Part shown: piece by piece, positions 1 through 7,055 of the stretch | How positions within the stretch are numbered: position 1 is the stretch's first letter | How the letters are laid out: every line of letters begins with the position of its first letter | Source: Clostridia bacterium | GTDB lineage: Bacteria > Bacillota > Clostridia > Oscillospirales > Acutalibacteraceae | Direction: 5' to 3' | NCBI GenBank assembly: GCA_900767015.1 | Contig: CAAFXQ010000277.1 | Span: 1 to 13,243 of the forward strand | DNA: 13,243 bases | Notes under the pieces: model-generated | What the model was told of the DNA's origin: nothing | Database searches by the model: none | The model's input: only the letters and a program-made list of their open reading frames with translations | Made by a program: the position numbers and the translations under genes

Positions 1-41
1 CCTGGTGAGGGAGCTGTCACGAAGTGACTGAGGGAGTCCCG
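1..41. repeat. Short dispersed-repeat-like hairpin at window edge
   Basis: A perfect 5-bp hairpin, GTCAC-GAA-GTGAC (16-28), is bracketed by two direct copies of TGAGGGAG (6-13 and 29-36). From memory, this motif recurs between genes in many gut Clostridia genomes, so I read it as one edge of a small dispersed non-coding repeat. The element is probably cut by the window start. I cannot confirm its copy number from one window. Confidence 0.5.
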
Positions 42-51
42 ACAAACTAAA

Positions 52-77
52 ATTTAACTGCGTATAAAAAGTTAAAT
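52..77 (+). promoter_or_regulatory. 8-bp inverted repeat over a possible -10 box
   Basis: ATTTAACT (52-59) and AGTTAAAT (70-77) are perfect inverted repeats separated by 10 bases that contain TATAAA (63-68). A weak -35-like CCGACA (39-44) lies 18 bases upstream, so the repeat could be an operator covering a promoter for the M28 peptidase gene. The right arm ends directly against the AGGAGG ribosome binding site (78-83). If transcription starts further upstream, the same sequence would form an RNA hairpin next to that site. Both readings are inference. Confidence 0.35.
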
Positions 78-88
78 AGGAGGACGTC

Positions 89-1015
89 ATGACGGAATTA
101 TCAAGAGAAATTCTTGACCGATGGCAGGTCAGAAAGACGAAGCAGCAAAAAACGGATTTCATCGGCTTTATGAAGAAAAATTTCCCCGATATGAAGATAG
201 AGGAGGGCGGCCGCCTGATAAAAAGCCGCAACCTCGTAATCGGCGACGTTCAGAAAGCGGATTTTATCCTGACGGCTCATTATGATACCTGTGCCGCCTT
301 GCCGTTTCCGAATGTTCTTTCGCCGACGAACATGGCGTTTACGCTTTTTTATAACATTCTCATTTGCCTGCCGTTTTTCGCTGTGATGGCGATTATCTGT
401 CGGCTGCTGTCGTTCATGATCGATGACTTTCTTATCCGGTATTGGATTTCCTTTGCGGTGATGCTCGTCTTGCTTTTTGCCGTGTTCATGGGCGGAAAGC
501 CGAATAAGCACACGGCGAACGACAATACCTCCGGGGTCATAACGCTTCTTGAGCTGATGAACAGACTTTCGCCCGGGCAAAAGGAACGGATTGCATTTGT
601 TTTCTTTGATAACGAGGAAAACGGCATGTTGGGCTCGGCGTTTTTCGCAAAGAAATACAAAGGCTGTTTAGCGGATAAACTCGTGATCAATTTCGACTGC
701 GTTTCGGACGGCGACAATATACTGGTTGCTATGAATAACGAGGCGAAAACGAGGTTCGACCCGATTGTCAGAGATGCCTTCGTTCCGGAAAACGGAAAAG
801 CTGTCTATGTTTCGTCGAACGCCTTTTATCCGTCGGATCAGATGATGTTCCCCGTCAGTATCGCCGTTGCCGCTCTCAAAAGAAAGAAGCTTATCGGTCT
901 TTATCTTGACCGGATTCACACGAAACGGGACACGGTCTTTGACGAAAGCAATACCCAGTATATTTGCGAAAAGACCGCAAGCCTTTTAGACGAAATTGCC
1001 AAATGGAATCAGTAA
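89..1015 (+). CDS. M28-family zinc metallopeptidase with membrane hairpin insert
   Basis: Predicted two-zinc aminopeptidase-type hydrolase of 308 aa. The expected M28 ligand set is visible in order: H64-x-D66 (TAHYDT), bridging D145 (TANDNTSG), the glutamate pair E176-E177 (DNEENG), D203 (NFDCVSD) and H277 (DRIHTKRD). Between the first and second ligands, where soluble M28 enzymes usually have a short loop, there are two strongly hydrophobic stretches at about 83-109 and 115-135. They look like a transmembrane hairpin, which would hold the catalytic domain at the inner membrane face. No N-terminal signal peptide is seen. The ATG is set by AGGAGG (78-83), 5 bases upstream. The gene stands alone and converges with the dehydrogenase gene. 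The natural substrate is unknown. The fold assignment is secure, and aminopeptidase activity is inferred. Confidence 0.85.
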   Translation: MTELSREILDRWQVRKTKQQKTDFIGFMKKNFPDMKIEEGGRLIKSRNLVIGDVQKADFILTAHYDTCAALPFPNVLSPTNMAFTLFYNILICLPFFAVMAIICRLLSFMIDDFLIRYWISFAVMLVLLFAVFMGGKPNKHTANDNTSGVITLLELMNRLSPGQKERIAFVFFDNEENGMLGSAFFAKKYKGCLADKLVINFDCVSDGDNILVAMNNEAKTRFDPIVRDAFVPENGKAVYVSSNAFYPSDQMMFPVSIAVAALKRKKLIGLYLDRIHTKRDTVFDESNTQYICEKTASLLDEIAKWNQ

Positions 1016-1021
1016 AAATTT

Positions 1022-1049
1022 CACCGCAGAGCCTTTAAACTCTGCGGTG
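1022..1049. terminator. Bidirectional intrinsic terminator
   Basis: A perfect 10-bp stem, CACCGCAGAG/CTCTGCGGTG (1022-1031 and 1040-1049), has an 8-base loop and lies between two convergent genes. The minus-strand RNA continues into AAATTTTT, a good U-tract. The plus-strand RNA continues into TACCTTTTATTT, which is weaker. It probably ends both the peptidase and the dehydrogenase transcripts. Confidence 0.85.
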
Positions 1050-1055
1050 TACCTT

Positions 1056-2018
1056 TTATTTGTTGACAACGTTAATCGGCTTGCCTGAAACGAAGCCCTT
1101 GACATTGTCCCTGAAGATGTTCATCAGCCTTGTTCTCGCTTCCAGACTTGCCCAGGCGATGTGCGGCGTGATGAAGCAGTTTTTCGCCCCGATGAGCGGA
1201 TTGTCCTCTTTCGGCGGCTCTGTGGAAAGCACATCGACGCCCGCTCCGGCAATCATGCCGCTGTCAAGTGCGTCTCTTAAGTCCTTTTCGTTGACAACGG
1301 GGCCTCGTGAAGTGTTGATAAGGTAGGCGGTTTTCTTCATACGGCTTAAAAATTCGGCATTGACAAGTCCGTTTGTTTCGTTCGTCAGCGGACAGTGAAG
1401 CGAAATGACATCGCTTGTTTCGATGACTTCATCGAGCGACACAAAGTCAACCTTGCCGAAGCCGCTGTATTCTCTTGTGTGCGGCGAATAGGCCTTGACC
1501 TTCATGCCGAACGCATTGGCAATTTCGGCGACGGCTGAGCCGATTTTTCCGAAGCCGACGATGCCGAACACCTTGCCCCGAAGCTCGACAAGCGGCGTTT
1601 TCCAATAGCAGAAGTACGGACTGCGGCTCCATTCCCCGTCGTTTACGCTTTTTGAATGCAGTCCGACCTGATTCGTCAGCTCAAGCACAAACGCAAAAAC
1701 AAGCTGTGCCACCCCGTCGGTGCTGTAAGCCGGAATATTCGAAACGACAATGCCGTGTTCCTTTGCCGCTTCGCAGTCGATGATATTAAAGCCCGTCGCA
1801 AGTACGGCAACAAATTTAAGCTTCGGAAGCTTTTCGATCAGCGCCCGGTCAACGGGCACTTTGTTTGTTACAAGAATATCGGCGTCAAGGCTTCTTTCGA
1901 GAACTTTGCCTTTTGGGGTGCTTTCATAGATTTCGTATTCGTCCACAACGTCCTTGAGCCAGTCCCACGAAAGATCGCCGGGATTTTCGGTGTAGGAATC
2001 CAAAATTACAAGCTTCAT
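1056..2018 (-). CDS. D-isomer-specific 2-hydroxyacid dehydrogenase
   Basis: NAD(P)-dependent oxidoreductase of 320 aa that interconverts a 2-keto acid and a D-2-hydroxy acid in the cytoplasm. The Rossmann motif GFGKIG is at 155-160 (GxGxxG). The catalytic triad is visible: R238 in NTSRGP, E267 in STEPP and H286 in ITPHIAW. The length and the split catalytic domain (about 1-100 and 290-320) match the glycerate/hydroxypyruvate/lactate dehydrogenase group. The segment LATGFNIID (73-81) and the TPHIAWAS ending resemble glycerate dehydrogenase (HprA/GyaR-like) members, but the substrate cannot be settled from sequence. The ATG is preceded on the minus strand by an AAAGGTG site 5 bases away. It has its own promoter, transcribed away from the neighbouring operon. 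Confidence 0.92.
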   Translation of the reverse strand: MKLVILDSYTENPGDLSWDWLKDVVDEYEIYESTPKGKVLERSLDADILVTNKVPVDRALIEKLPKLKFVAVLATGFNIIDCEAAKEHGIVVSNIPAYSTDGVAQLVFAFVLELTNQVGLHSKSVNDGEWSRSPYFCYWKTPLVELRGKVFGIVGFGKIGSAVAEIANAFGMKVKAYSPHTREYSGFGKVDFVSLDEVIETSDVISLHCPLTNETNGLVNAEFLSRMKKTAYLINTSRGPVVNEKDLRDALDSGMIAGAGVDVLSTEPPKEDNPLIGAKNCFITPHIAWASLEARTRLMNIFRDNVKGFVSGKPINVVNK

Positions 2019-2055
2019 GGTATCACCTTTCCTATGTCAGTTTGATTTTCATGTT

Positions 2056-2084
2056 ATTTTATCATACAAAATCGGTTTTGTCAC
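2056..2084 (-). promoter_or_regulatory. Sigma-A promoter of the dehydrogenase gene
   Basis: On the minus strand, GTGACA (complement of 2079-2084) and TAAAAT (complement of 2056-2061) are separated by exactly 17 bases and lie 38-66 bases before the ATG. A TG-extended TATGAT overlaps the same -10 area and could serve instead. A small inverted repeat, CTTGA-5-TCAAG (2085-2099), lies directly upstream of the -35 and could be a regulator site. Confidence 0.55.
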
Positions 2085-2135
2085 CTTGAAACGGTCAAGT
2101 TTTATCCGATAAATCCATAAATTCTTAAAAAACCG

Positions 2136-2164
2136 TTGACCGTAAGCGTATTTTATTATAAAAT
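2136..2164 (+). promoter_or_regulatory. Sigma-A promoter of the VTT-kinase-asnS-aminotransferase operon
   Basis: TTGACC (2136-2141) and TAAAAT (2159-2164) have a 17-base spacer, each one mismatch from consensus. This places the transcript start near 2171. The TTG inside this -35 box opens the longest reading frame of the next gene and therefore cannot be its start codon. Confidence 0.7.
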
Positions 2165-2180
2165 AAACCTAAGTATGAGT

Positions 2181-2198
2181 AAAGGAGATGGCGTTTTG
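2181..2198 (+). promoter_or_regulatory. Ribosome binding site fixing a TTG start
   Basis: AAAGGAG (2181-2187) lies 8 bases before TTG at 2196. The in-frame ATG at 2175 has no comparable site and would sit only a few bases from the predicted transcript start. TTG 2196 is therefore the preferred start. Confidence 0.7.
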
Positions 2199-2924
2199 GA
2201 TAAAGGACAAAAAAGAAGCTATGCGCTGAATTTTGCCGCATTCATATGCTTCTCTCTGGCTCTTGTGCTGGTTGTTCTTTTACGGCTGTTTCAGTTTGAC
2301 AGCGTTGTGATCTGGTACAACAAGTATACCGATACGCTCAAAAATTTTGAAGCGATGATTCAATCCTACGGCGCCTCATGGATTTCGGTCGGGCTCATTT
2401 TTCTGAATTTCCTTGTAAAAGCGGTGATCCCGTGGTTCCCGATTTCCTGTATCTGCGTTGTTTCCGGTGTGCTTTTCAAATGGTATTACGCTTTCCTGAT
2501 CAATATAGCCGGTCTTGTCCTGCTGTTTACGGTCCGCTTCTTCTGGGGACGGCGGTTCGGCGGGGGAAATGCAGAAAAAATTCTTGCAAAATACGACCGG
2601 GCACACAATTTTATTGATTCAAGCCGCTTCGGCTCGTCGCTTGTGCTGTTCTTCTTGCGGCTTTTCCCGTGTCTTCCCATTAACGCTGTCAGTCAGCTTT
2701 ATGCGACGACGGGCATCAGCTATTTAAAATACATACTCGTGTCGCTTGCCGGCTTTTCGTATAAGCTTTTTTCTTACACAATAATCGGTCACAATGTGTA
2801 CGACCCTCTTTCGGCGAAGTTCATTGTACCTCTGATCCTTTTGCTGATGTTCTCCGGGCTTGCGATTCTTGCCCTCAACGGTGTGTTTAATATTACCGCT
2901 CTGAAAAAGAGCAAATTACAATAA
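2196..2924 (+). CDS. TVP38/TMEM64 (VTT-domain) integral membrane protein
   Basis: Membrane protein of 242 aa in the DedA/TVP38/TMEM64 superfamily. Members are thought to move or flip lipids or lipid carriers in the cytoplasmic membrane, but this protein's cargo is unknown. A transmembrane segment spans about 11-30. The VTT core runs from about 60 to 200 and includes the conserved arginine-proline block FLRLFPCLPI (153-162), the following small-residue turn, and GFSYKLFSYTIIG (186-198). A last membrane helix spans about 208-230. The start is TTG, set by AAAGGAG upstream. It is the first gene of the operon, directly after the promoter. The stop is 32 bases before the kinase start, with only a weak 4-bp hairpin (2926-2937) between, so co-transcription is likely. 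Confidence 0.85.
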   Translation: MDKGQKRSYALNFAAFICFSLALVLVVLLRLFQFDSVVIWYNKYTDTLKNFEAMIQSYGASWISVGLIFLNFLVKAVIPWFPISCICVVSGVLFKWYYAFLINIAGLVLLFTVRFFWGRRFGGGNAEKILAKYDRAHNFIDSSRFGSSLVLFFLRLFPCLPINAVSQLYATTGISYLKYILVSLAGFSYKLFSYTIIGHNVYDPLSAKFIVPLILLLMFSGLAILALNGVFNITALKKSKLQ

Positions 2925-2940
2925 AGCGGCTTTCCGCAAA

Positions 2941-2959
2941 AGAAAGGTTGATTGTTTTG
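2941..2959 (+). promoter_or_regulatory. Ribosome binding site fixing a TTG start
   Basis: AGAAAGG (2941-2947) is 9 bases before TTG at 2957. The alternative TTG at 2948 abuts the site, and the first in-frame ATG (2975) has no site. TTG 2957 is the best start for the kinase. Confidence 0.6.
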
Positions 2960-4243
2960 GCACTTTTTAAATCCATGAAAACTCTGCTTGAAGAAAAAAA
3001 GCTCGGTGACGGCTTTTCGAAGGTTTATCTTCCGGCTCAGTATGGCGAGCAGTATGAACGGTTTCTTGACGTCCTTTCTGACTTCGGCGAGTATTTCGAT
3101 AAAAACGAGGAAAGGGAAGTTTCGCTGTTTTCCGCTCCGGGAAGATCCGAGGTCTGCGGAAACCATACCGACCACAACCACGGTAGAGTCCTTGCCGCCG
3201 GCATCAGTCTTGACGCCATTGCGGTCGCTTCGAAAAACGACACCGGCGTTGTCAGCATCAAGTCCAAGGGCTACCCGATGGACGTGATTTCCTGCGATGC
3301 GCTTGAAGTGGACGAAAACAATTTCGGAAAAAGCAGTGAACTGATCCGAGGGATTCTTTCCCGCTTTAAACAGCTTGGCTATCGTATCGGCGGCTTTGAC
3401 GCCACGACCGCTTCCAAGGTGCTTTCCGGTTCGGGACTTTCGTCCTCGGCGGCTTTTGAAGTGCTTGTCTGCACGATTCTCAATCATCTTTATAACGACG
3501 GAAAAATCGACCCGGTCGAAATCGCTCAGATTTCGCAGTACGCCGAAAACGTATACTTCGGAAAGCCCTGCGGCCTGCTTGACCAGATGGCCTGCTCGGT
3601 CGGCGGCTTCGTGACGATAGACTTTAATGACCCGTCAAAGCCGATTATCAAAAAGGTCAACTTTGACTTTGCCTCCTGCGGTCATTCGCTTTGCATCGTC
3701 GACACCAAGGGCGACCACTCCGACCTGACCGATGAATACGCCGCCGTAAGAGCCGAAATGGAGGCGGTTGCCGCTTTCTTCGGCAAAAAGGTATTACGGG
3801 AGCTTGATAAGCAGACCGTACTTGAAAATGCGGCGGATATCCGTGCCGCTGTCAGCGACAGAGCCGTTCTTCGGGCTATCCATTTCTTCAACGACGACGA
3901 AAGAGTCGTCAAAGAGGTCGAAGCACTTGAAAACGGTGATTTTGCGCTGTTCAAGAAGCTGACAATCGAAAGCGGACGCTCATCTTATATGTATAACCAG
4001 AATGTCTATGCGTGTTCTGCTCCGCTCAGTCAGCCGCTTTCTTTAGCACTTGCCGTCAGCGAGGAGCTTTTAAAGGGCAAGGGTGCATGGCGTGTTCACG
4101 GCGGCGGTTTTGCCGGAACGATTCAGGCTTTTGTTCCGGACGAACTGCTTGACGAATACAAGAACACCATGAATTCGATTTTCGGCGATGATGCCTGTTA
4201 CGTTCTTTCGATAAGACCGATGGGCGGCGCAAAGCTTGATTAA
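2957..4243 (+). CDS. Galactokinase-family GHMP kinase (substrate uncertain)
   Basis: GHMP-fold sugar kinase of 428 aa, probably making a sugar 1-phosphate from ATP in the cytoplasm. All three family motifs are present. The N-terminal galactokinase signature is APGRSEVCGNHTDHNHG (60-76), the ATP-binding loop is GSGLSSSAA (158-166), and the C-terminal glycine motif is HGGGFAGTIQAF. The catalytic aspartate is D209 in LLDQM. The signature is altered: classical galactokinases read G-E-H-T-D-Y-N, where the glutamate contacts the sugar. Here it is G-N-H-T-D-H-N. From memory, this form is frequent in clostridial proteins annotated as galactokinase. Galactose is plausible, but another hexose, a uronic acid or a pentose is possible. 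It is the second gene of the operon, with 45 bases to asnS. Confidence 0.8.
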   Translation: MALFKSMKTLLEEKKLGDGFSKVYLPAQYGEQYERFLDVLSDFGEYFDKNEEREVSLFSAPGRSEVCGNHTDHNHGRVLAAGISLDAIAVASKNDTGVVSIKSKGYPMDVISCDALEVDENNFGKSSELIRGILSRFKQLGYRIGGFDATTASKVLSGSGLSSSAAFEVLVCTILNHLYNDGKIDPVEIAQISQYAENVYFGKPCGLLDQMACSVGGFVTIDFNDPSKPIIKKVNFDFASCGHSLCIVDTKGDHSDLTDEYAAVRAEMEAVAAFFGKKVLRELDKQTVLENAADIRAAVSDRAVLRAIHFFNDDERVVKEVEALENGDFALFKKLTIESGRSSYMYNQNVYACSAPLSQPLSLALAVSEELLKGKGAWRVHGGGFAGTIQAFVPDELLDEYKNTMNSIFGDDACYVLSIRPMGGAKLD

Positions 4244-4288
4244 AGGCAAACAAAAAGAAAAGATTAAACACAGTAAGGGTGATAGTTT

Positions 4289-5689
4289 ATGAAAAGAACA
4301 GAAATCAAAAAGCTGTACGAGAACGCTGAAGCGTTTACCGACGGCGAAATCACGGTCGCCGGCTGGATCCGCTCCAACCGTGACTCCAAGGCATTGGGCT
4401 TTATTGAGCTCAACGACGGAAGCTGCTTCAAGGGCGTGCAGGTCGTATTTGAGCGAGAAAAGCTCGGTGACGAAGCGTTTCAGGATGCCGCAAAGCTGAA
4501 TACCGGTGCGGCGATTATCGTCAAGGGTAACCTGATTCTCACGCCGCAGGCCAAACAGCCTTTTGAAATCAACGCAGCCGAAATCACGGTCGAGGGTGCC
4601 TCAACGCCCGACTATCCGCTTCAGAAAAAGCGTCATTCGCTTGAATATTTACGGACAGTGGCGCATCTTCGTCCGAGAACGAACATCTATTCCGCCGCTT
4701 TCCGTGTCCGCTCCGCCGCCGCTTTTGCGATTCATACGTTCTTTAACCAAAACGGCTTCGTCTATGCCCATACGCCGCTGATTTCGTGCAGTGACTGCGA
4801 GGGTGCGGGCGAAATGTTCCGGGTGACGACGCTCGACATGGAAAATCCGCCGAAGAATGAGGACGGAACCATTGATTTTTCTCAGGACTTTTTCGGTAAG
4901 TCCGCTTATCTGACCGTTTCCGGTCAGCTTCAGGGTGAAATCATGGCGCAGGCGTTCGGAAAGATTTATACCTTCGGTCCGACCTTCCGTGCCGAAAAAT
5001 CCTATACCCAGGGTCATGCCGCCGAGTTCTGGATGATTGAGCCGGAAATCGCTTTCGCCGACCTTCAGGACGACATGGAGCTTGCCGAGTCGATGATTAA
5101 ATTTGTCATCAACTACGTTTTGGAAAACTGCAAGCAGGACATCGAATTTTTGAATCAGTTCGTTGACAAGGGGCTTATCGAAAGACTGACGACGGTAGCT
5201 TCCTCCGACTTCGGAAGAGTGACCTATACCGATGCGGTCAAAATGCTCGAGGAGCACAACGACGAATTCGAATTCAAGGTCTATTGGGGCTGTGATCTTC
5301 AGACCGAGCACGAGCGCTTCCTGACCGAAAAAATCTTCAAGCGTCCTGTTTTCGTCACCGATTATCCGAAAGAAATCAAGGCTTTCTATATGCGTCTGAA
5401 CGACGACGGAAAGACCGTTGCCGCCTGTGACTGCCTTGTGATGGGTATCGGCGAAATCATCGGCGGAAGCCAGAGAGAGGAACGCTACGACGTTCTTGTC
5501 GACCGTATCAAGGAACTCGGACTCAAGGAAGAGGACTACTGGTGGTATCTTGAGCTTCGCAAGTACGGCGGAACCAAGCACGCCGGCTTCGGTCTCGGCT
5601 TCGAAAGACTGATTATGTACCTGACCGGCATTTCGAATATCCGTGACGTCCTTCCGTTCCCGAGAACGACCGGCTCGGCGGATTTTTAA
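4289..5689 (+). CDS. asnS: Asparaginyl-tRNA synthetase
   Basis: Class IIb aminoacyl-tRNA synthetase of 466 aa, normal for bacterial AsnRS. It charges tRNA-Asn with asparagine using ATP. The N-terminal OB-fold anticodon-binding domain covers about 1-105 (ITVAGWIRSNRDSK at 21-34). The catalytic domain holds motif 2 at GPTFRAE (230-236), the AEFWMIEPE block (245-253), and motif 3 at GFGLGFERL (433-441). It ends in the typical PFPRTTGSADF. Motif 2 continues as KSYTQGHAAEF, whereas many AsnRS have NSNTSRHLAEF, so a glycine replaces the usual arginine. AAGGGTG (4275-4281) lies 7 bases before the ATG. There is no terminator before the downstream aminotransferase, which suggests co-transcription. Confidence 0.95.
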   Translation: MKRTEIKKLYENAEAFTDGEITVAGWIRSNRDSKALGFIELNDGSCFKGVQVVFEREKLGDEAFQDAAKLNTGAAIIVKGNLILTPQAKQPFEINAAEITVEGASTPDYPLQKKRHSLEYLRTVAHLRPRTNIYSAAFRVRSAAAFAIHTFFNQNGFVYAHTPLISCSDCEGAGEMFRVTTLDMENPPKNEDGTIDFSQDFFGKSAYLTVSGQLQGEIMAQAFGKIYTFGPTFRAEKSYTQGHAAEFWMIEPEIAFADLQDDMELAESMIKFVINYVLENCKQDIEFLNQFVDKGLIERLTTVASSDFGRVTYTDAVKMLEEHNDEFEFKVYWGCDLQTEHERFLTEKIFKRPVFVTDYPKEIKAFYMRLNDDGKTVAACDCLVMGIGEIIGGSQREERYDVLVDRIKELGLKEEDYWWYLELRKYGGTKHAGFGLGFERLIMYLTGISNIRDVLPFPRTTGSADF

Positions 5690-5727
5690 TCGAAGAAAAG
5701 GGCAAAATAAACTCAATAAGAAAGGAA

Positions 5728-5752
5728 TGCATACGCTAAAATGGCGTATGCA
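5728..5752 (+). promoter_or_regulatory. Hairpin in the asnS/aminotransferase gap, touching the ribosome binding site
   Basis: TGCATACGC (5728-5736) pairs perfectly with GCGTATGCA (5744-5752) around the 7-base loop TAAAATG. AAGG lies on both sides (5722-5725 and 5752-5755). The right copy, 9 bases before the ATG at 5765, is the likely ribosome binding site, and its first base is in the stem. No U-tract follows, so this is not a terminator. It may tune translation of the aminotransferase or process the mRNA, or it may be a small palindromic insertion. Confidence 0.55.
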
Positions 5753-5764
5753 AGGTTTTGACAG

Positions 5765-7039
5765 ATGGCTGATTATAAGACAATGAGCAAAGAGGAGCTG
5801 AACGCTCTTTTCGCTCAGCTTACAAAGGAATACAACGATTTCAAGGCAAAGGGCTTGAAGCTTGATATGTCGAGAGGAAAACCCGGCGCTGACCAGCTTG
5901 CCGTTTCGAACGGACTTCTTGACGCCATCACATCGGCAGACTGGGACGACGGAAAACAGCACAGCCTTGAATACCGAAACTACGGTATCCTGACGGGTAT
6001 TCCCGAATGCAAGGCGATTTTTGCCGAGCTTTTAGGCGTTCCTGCTGACAACGTCATCGTTTGCGGAAACTCGAGCCTCAACATGATGTTCGACTACATC
6101 ACACAGTGTATGCTTACCGGCTCGGACGGTACGCCGTGGAAAGATCAGGGAGAAATCAAATTCCTGTGCCCGTCGCCGGGATATGACAGACATTTTGCAA
6201 TCTGTGAATATTACGGTATCAAGATGATTCCGATTGCCATGAACGAAGACGGCCCGGACATGGACGCAATCGAAGAATATGTCAAGGACAGCTCGGTCAA
6301 GGGTATGTTCTGCGTTCCGAAGTACTCGAACCCGACCGGCGTCACCTATTCGCACGAGGTCGTTGACCGGATCGCTAAAATGACCCCTGCCGCTAAGGAT
6401 TTCCGGATTATCTGGGACAACGCATACATCATTCACGACCTGACCGAGACGACAGACGAGCTTGACAACATCTTTGACGTACTCAAACAGTACGGTCATG
6501 AGGACATGGTAATCGAATTTACGTCGACCTCGAAAATCAGCTTCCCCGGCTCGGGCGTTGCGGTTCTTGCCGCTTCCGACCGGAATATTGACATCATCAA
6601 AAGCCGCATGAAGATTCAGACCATCGGCTACGACAAGCTCAATCAATTCCGTCACGTCAAGTTTTACAAAAATCTTGACGGTATCAAAAATCATATGAAG
6701 CTGCACCGTGCGATTCTTGCACCGAAGTTCAATGCGGTTGTCAACGAGTTTGAAAGCGAACTCGGCTCCTGCGGCATCGCTTCGTGGACAAAGCCGAGAG
6801 GCGGCTACTTTATCAGCCTTGACGTGCTTCCCGGAACGGCAAAAAGGGTCGGCGAGCTTTGCAAGGACGCCGGCGTCACGCTGACGACGGTCGGTGCGAC
6901 CTATCCGTACGGAATCGACCCCGAGGATAAAAATATCCGGATTGCGCCGTCGTTCCCGCCGGTTGACGAGCTGATGACGGCGACAAAGCTGCTTTGCATC
7001 TGTGTAAAATTAGCGGCCTGTGAAAAGCTGCTTGGCTGA
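5765..7039 (+). CDS. PLP-dependent aspartate-type aminotransferase (class I fold)
   Basis: Fold-type I aminotransferase of 424 aa, probably moving amino groups between aspartate (or alanine) and 2-oxoglutarate in the cytoplasm. PLP residues are visible: K257 for the Schiff base in STSKISFPGSG, D218 in IIWDNAY contacting the pyridine nitrogen, N189 in KYSNPTG, and R392 in KNIRIAPSFPP binding the substrate carboxylate. The overall pattern, including MSRGKPGADQL (35-45) and the long gap before the lysine, resembles the aspartate aminotransferase subgroup seen in Corynebacterium (Pfam Asp_aminotransf), not the classical AspC. This identification is from memory of the family. It is the last gene of the operon, 75 bases after asnS, which links aspartate metabolism with asparagine use. 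A strong terminator follows. Confidence 0.88.
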   Translation: MADYKTMSKEELNALFAQLTKEYNDFKAKGLKLDMSRGKPGADQLAVSNGLLDAITSADWDDGKQHSLEYRNYGILTGIPECKAIFAELLGVPADNVIVCGNSSLNMMFDYITQCMLTGSDGTPWKDQGEIKFLCPSPGYDRHFAICEYYGIKMIPIAMNEDGPDMDAIEEYVKDSSVKGMFCVPKYSNPTGVTYSHEVVDRIAKMTPAAKDFRIIWDNAYIIHDLTETTDELDNIFDVLKQYGHEDMVIEFTSTSKISFPGSGVAVLAASDRNIDIIKSRMKIQTIGYDKLNQFRHVKFYKNLDGIKNHMKLHRAILAPKFNAVVNEFESELGSCGIASWTKPRGGYFISLDVLPGTAKRVGELCKDAGVTLTTVGATYPYGIDPEDKNIRIAPSFPPVDELMTATKLLCICVKLAACEKLLG

Positions 7040-7055
7040 TCTGTGTGCCTATCAG

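Noticed and set aside
2789..3487. 232-codon minus-strand frame across the end of the VTT gene and the kinase
   Set aside because: It is a shadow of conserved coding sequence, with no ribosome site or promoter.
5727..5786. Possible 19-codon leader peptide (ATG 5727 to TGA 5784-5786) overlapping the aminotransferase start
   Set aside because: The AAGG is only 1 base from the ATG, too close to serve as a ribosome site, and the ORF mostly translates the palindrome. Coincidence is more likely than attenuation.
4649..5962. Open frame of 437 codons on the minus strand across asnS and the aminotransferase start
   Set aside because: It lies antisense to two well-conserved genes, has no ribosome site, and its protein resembles nothing. 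It is open because of the codon bias on the other strand.
6032..6706. 224-codon minus-strand frame inside the aminotransferase
   Set aside because: It is antisense to PLP-binding motifs that are clearly real, with no initiation signals.
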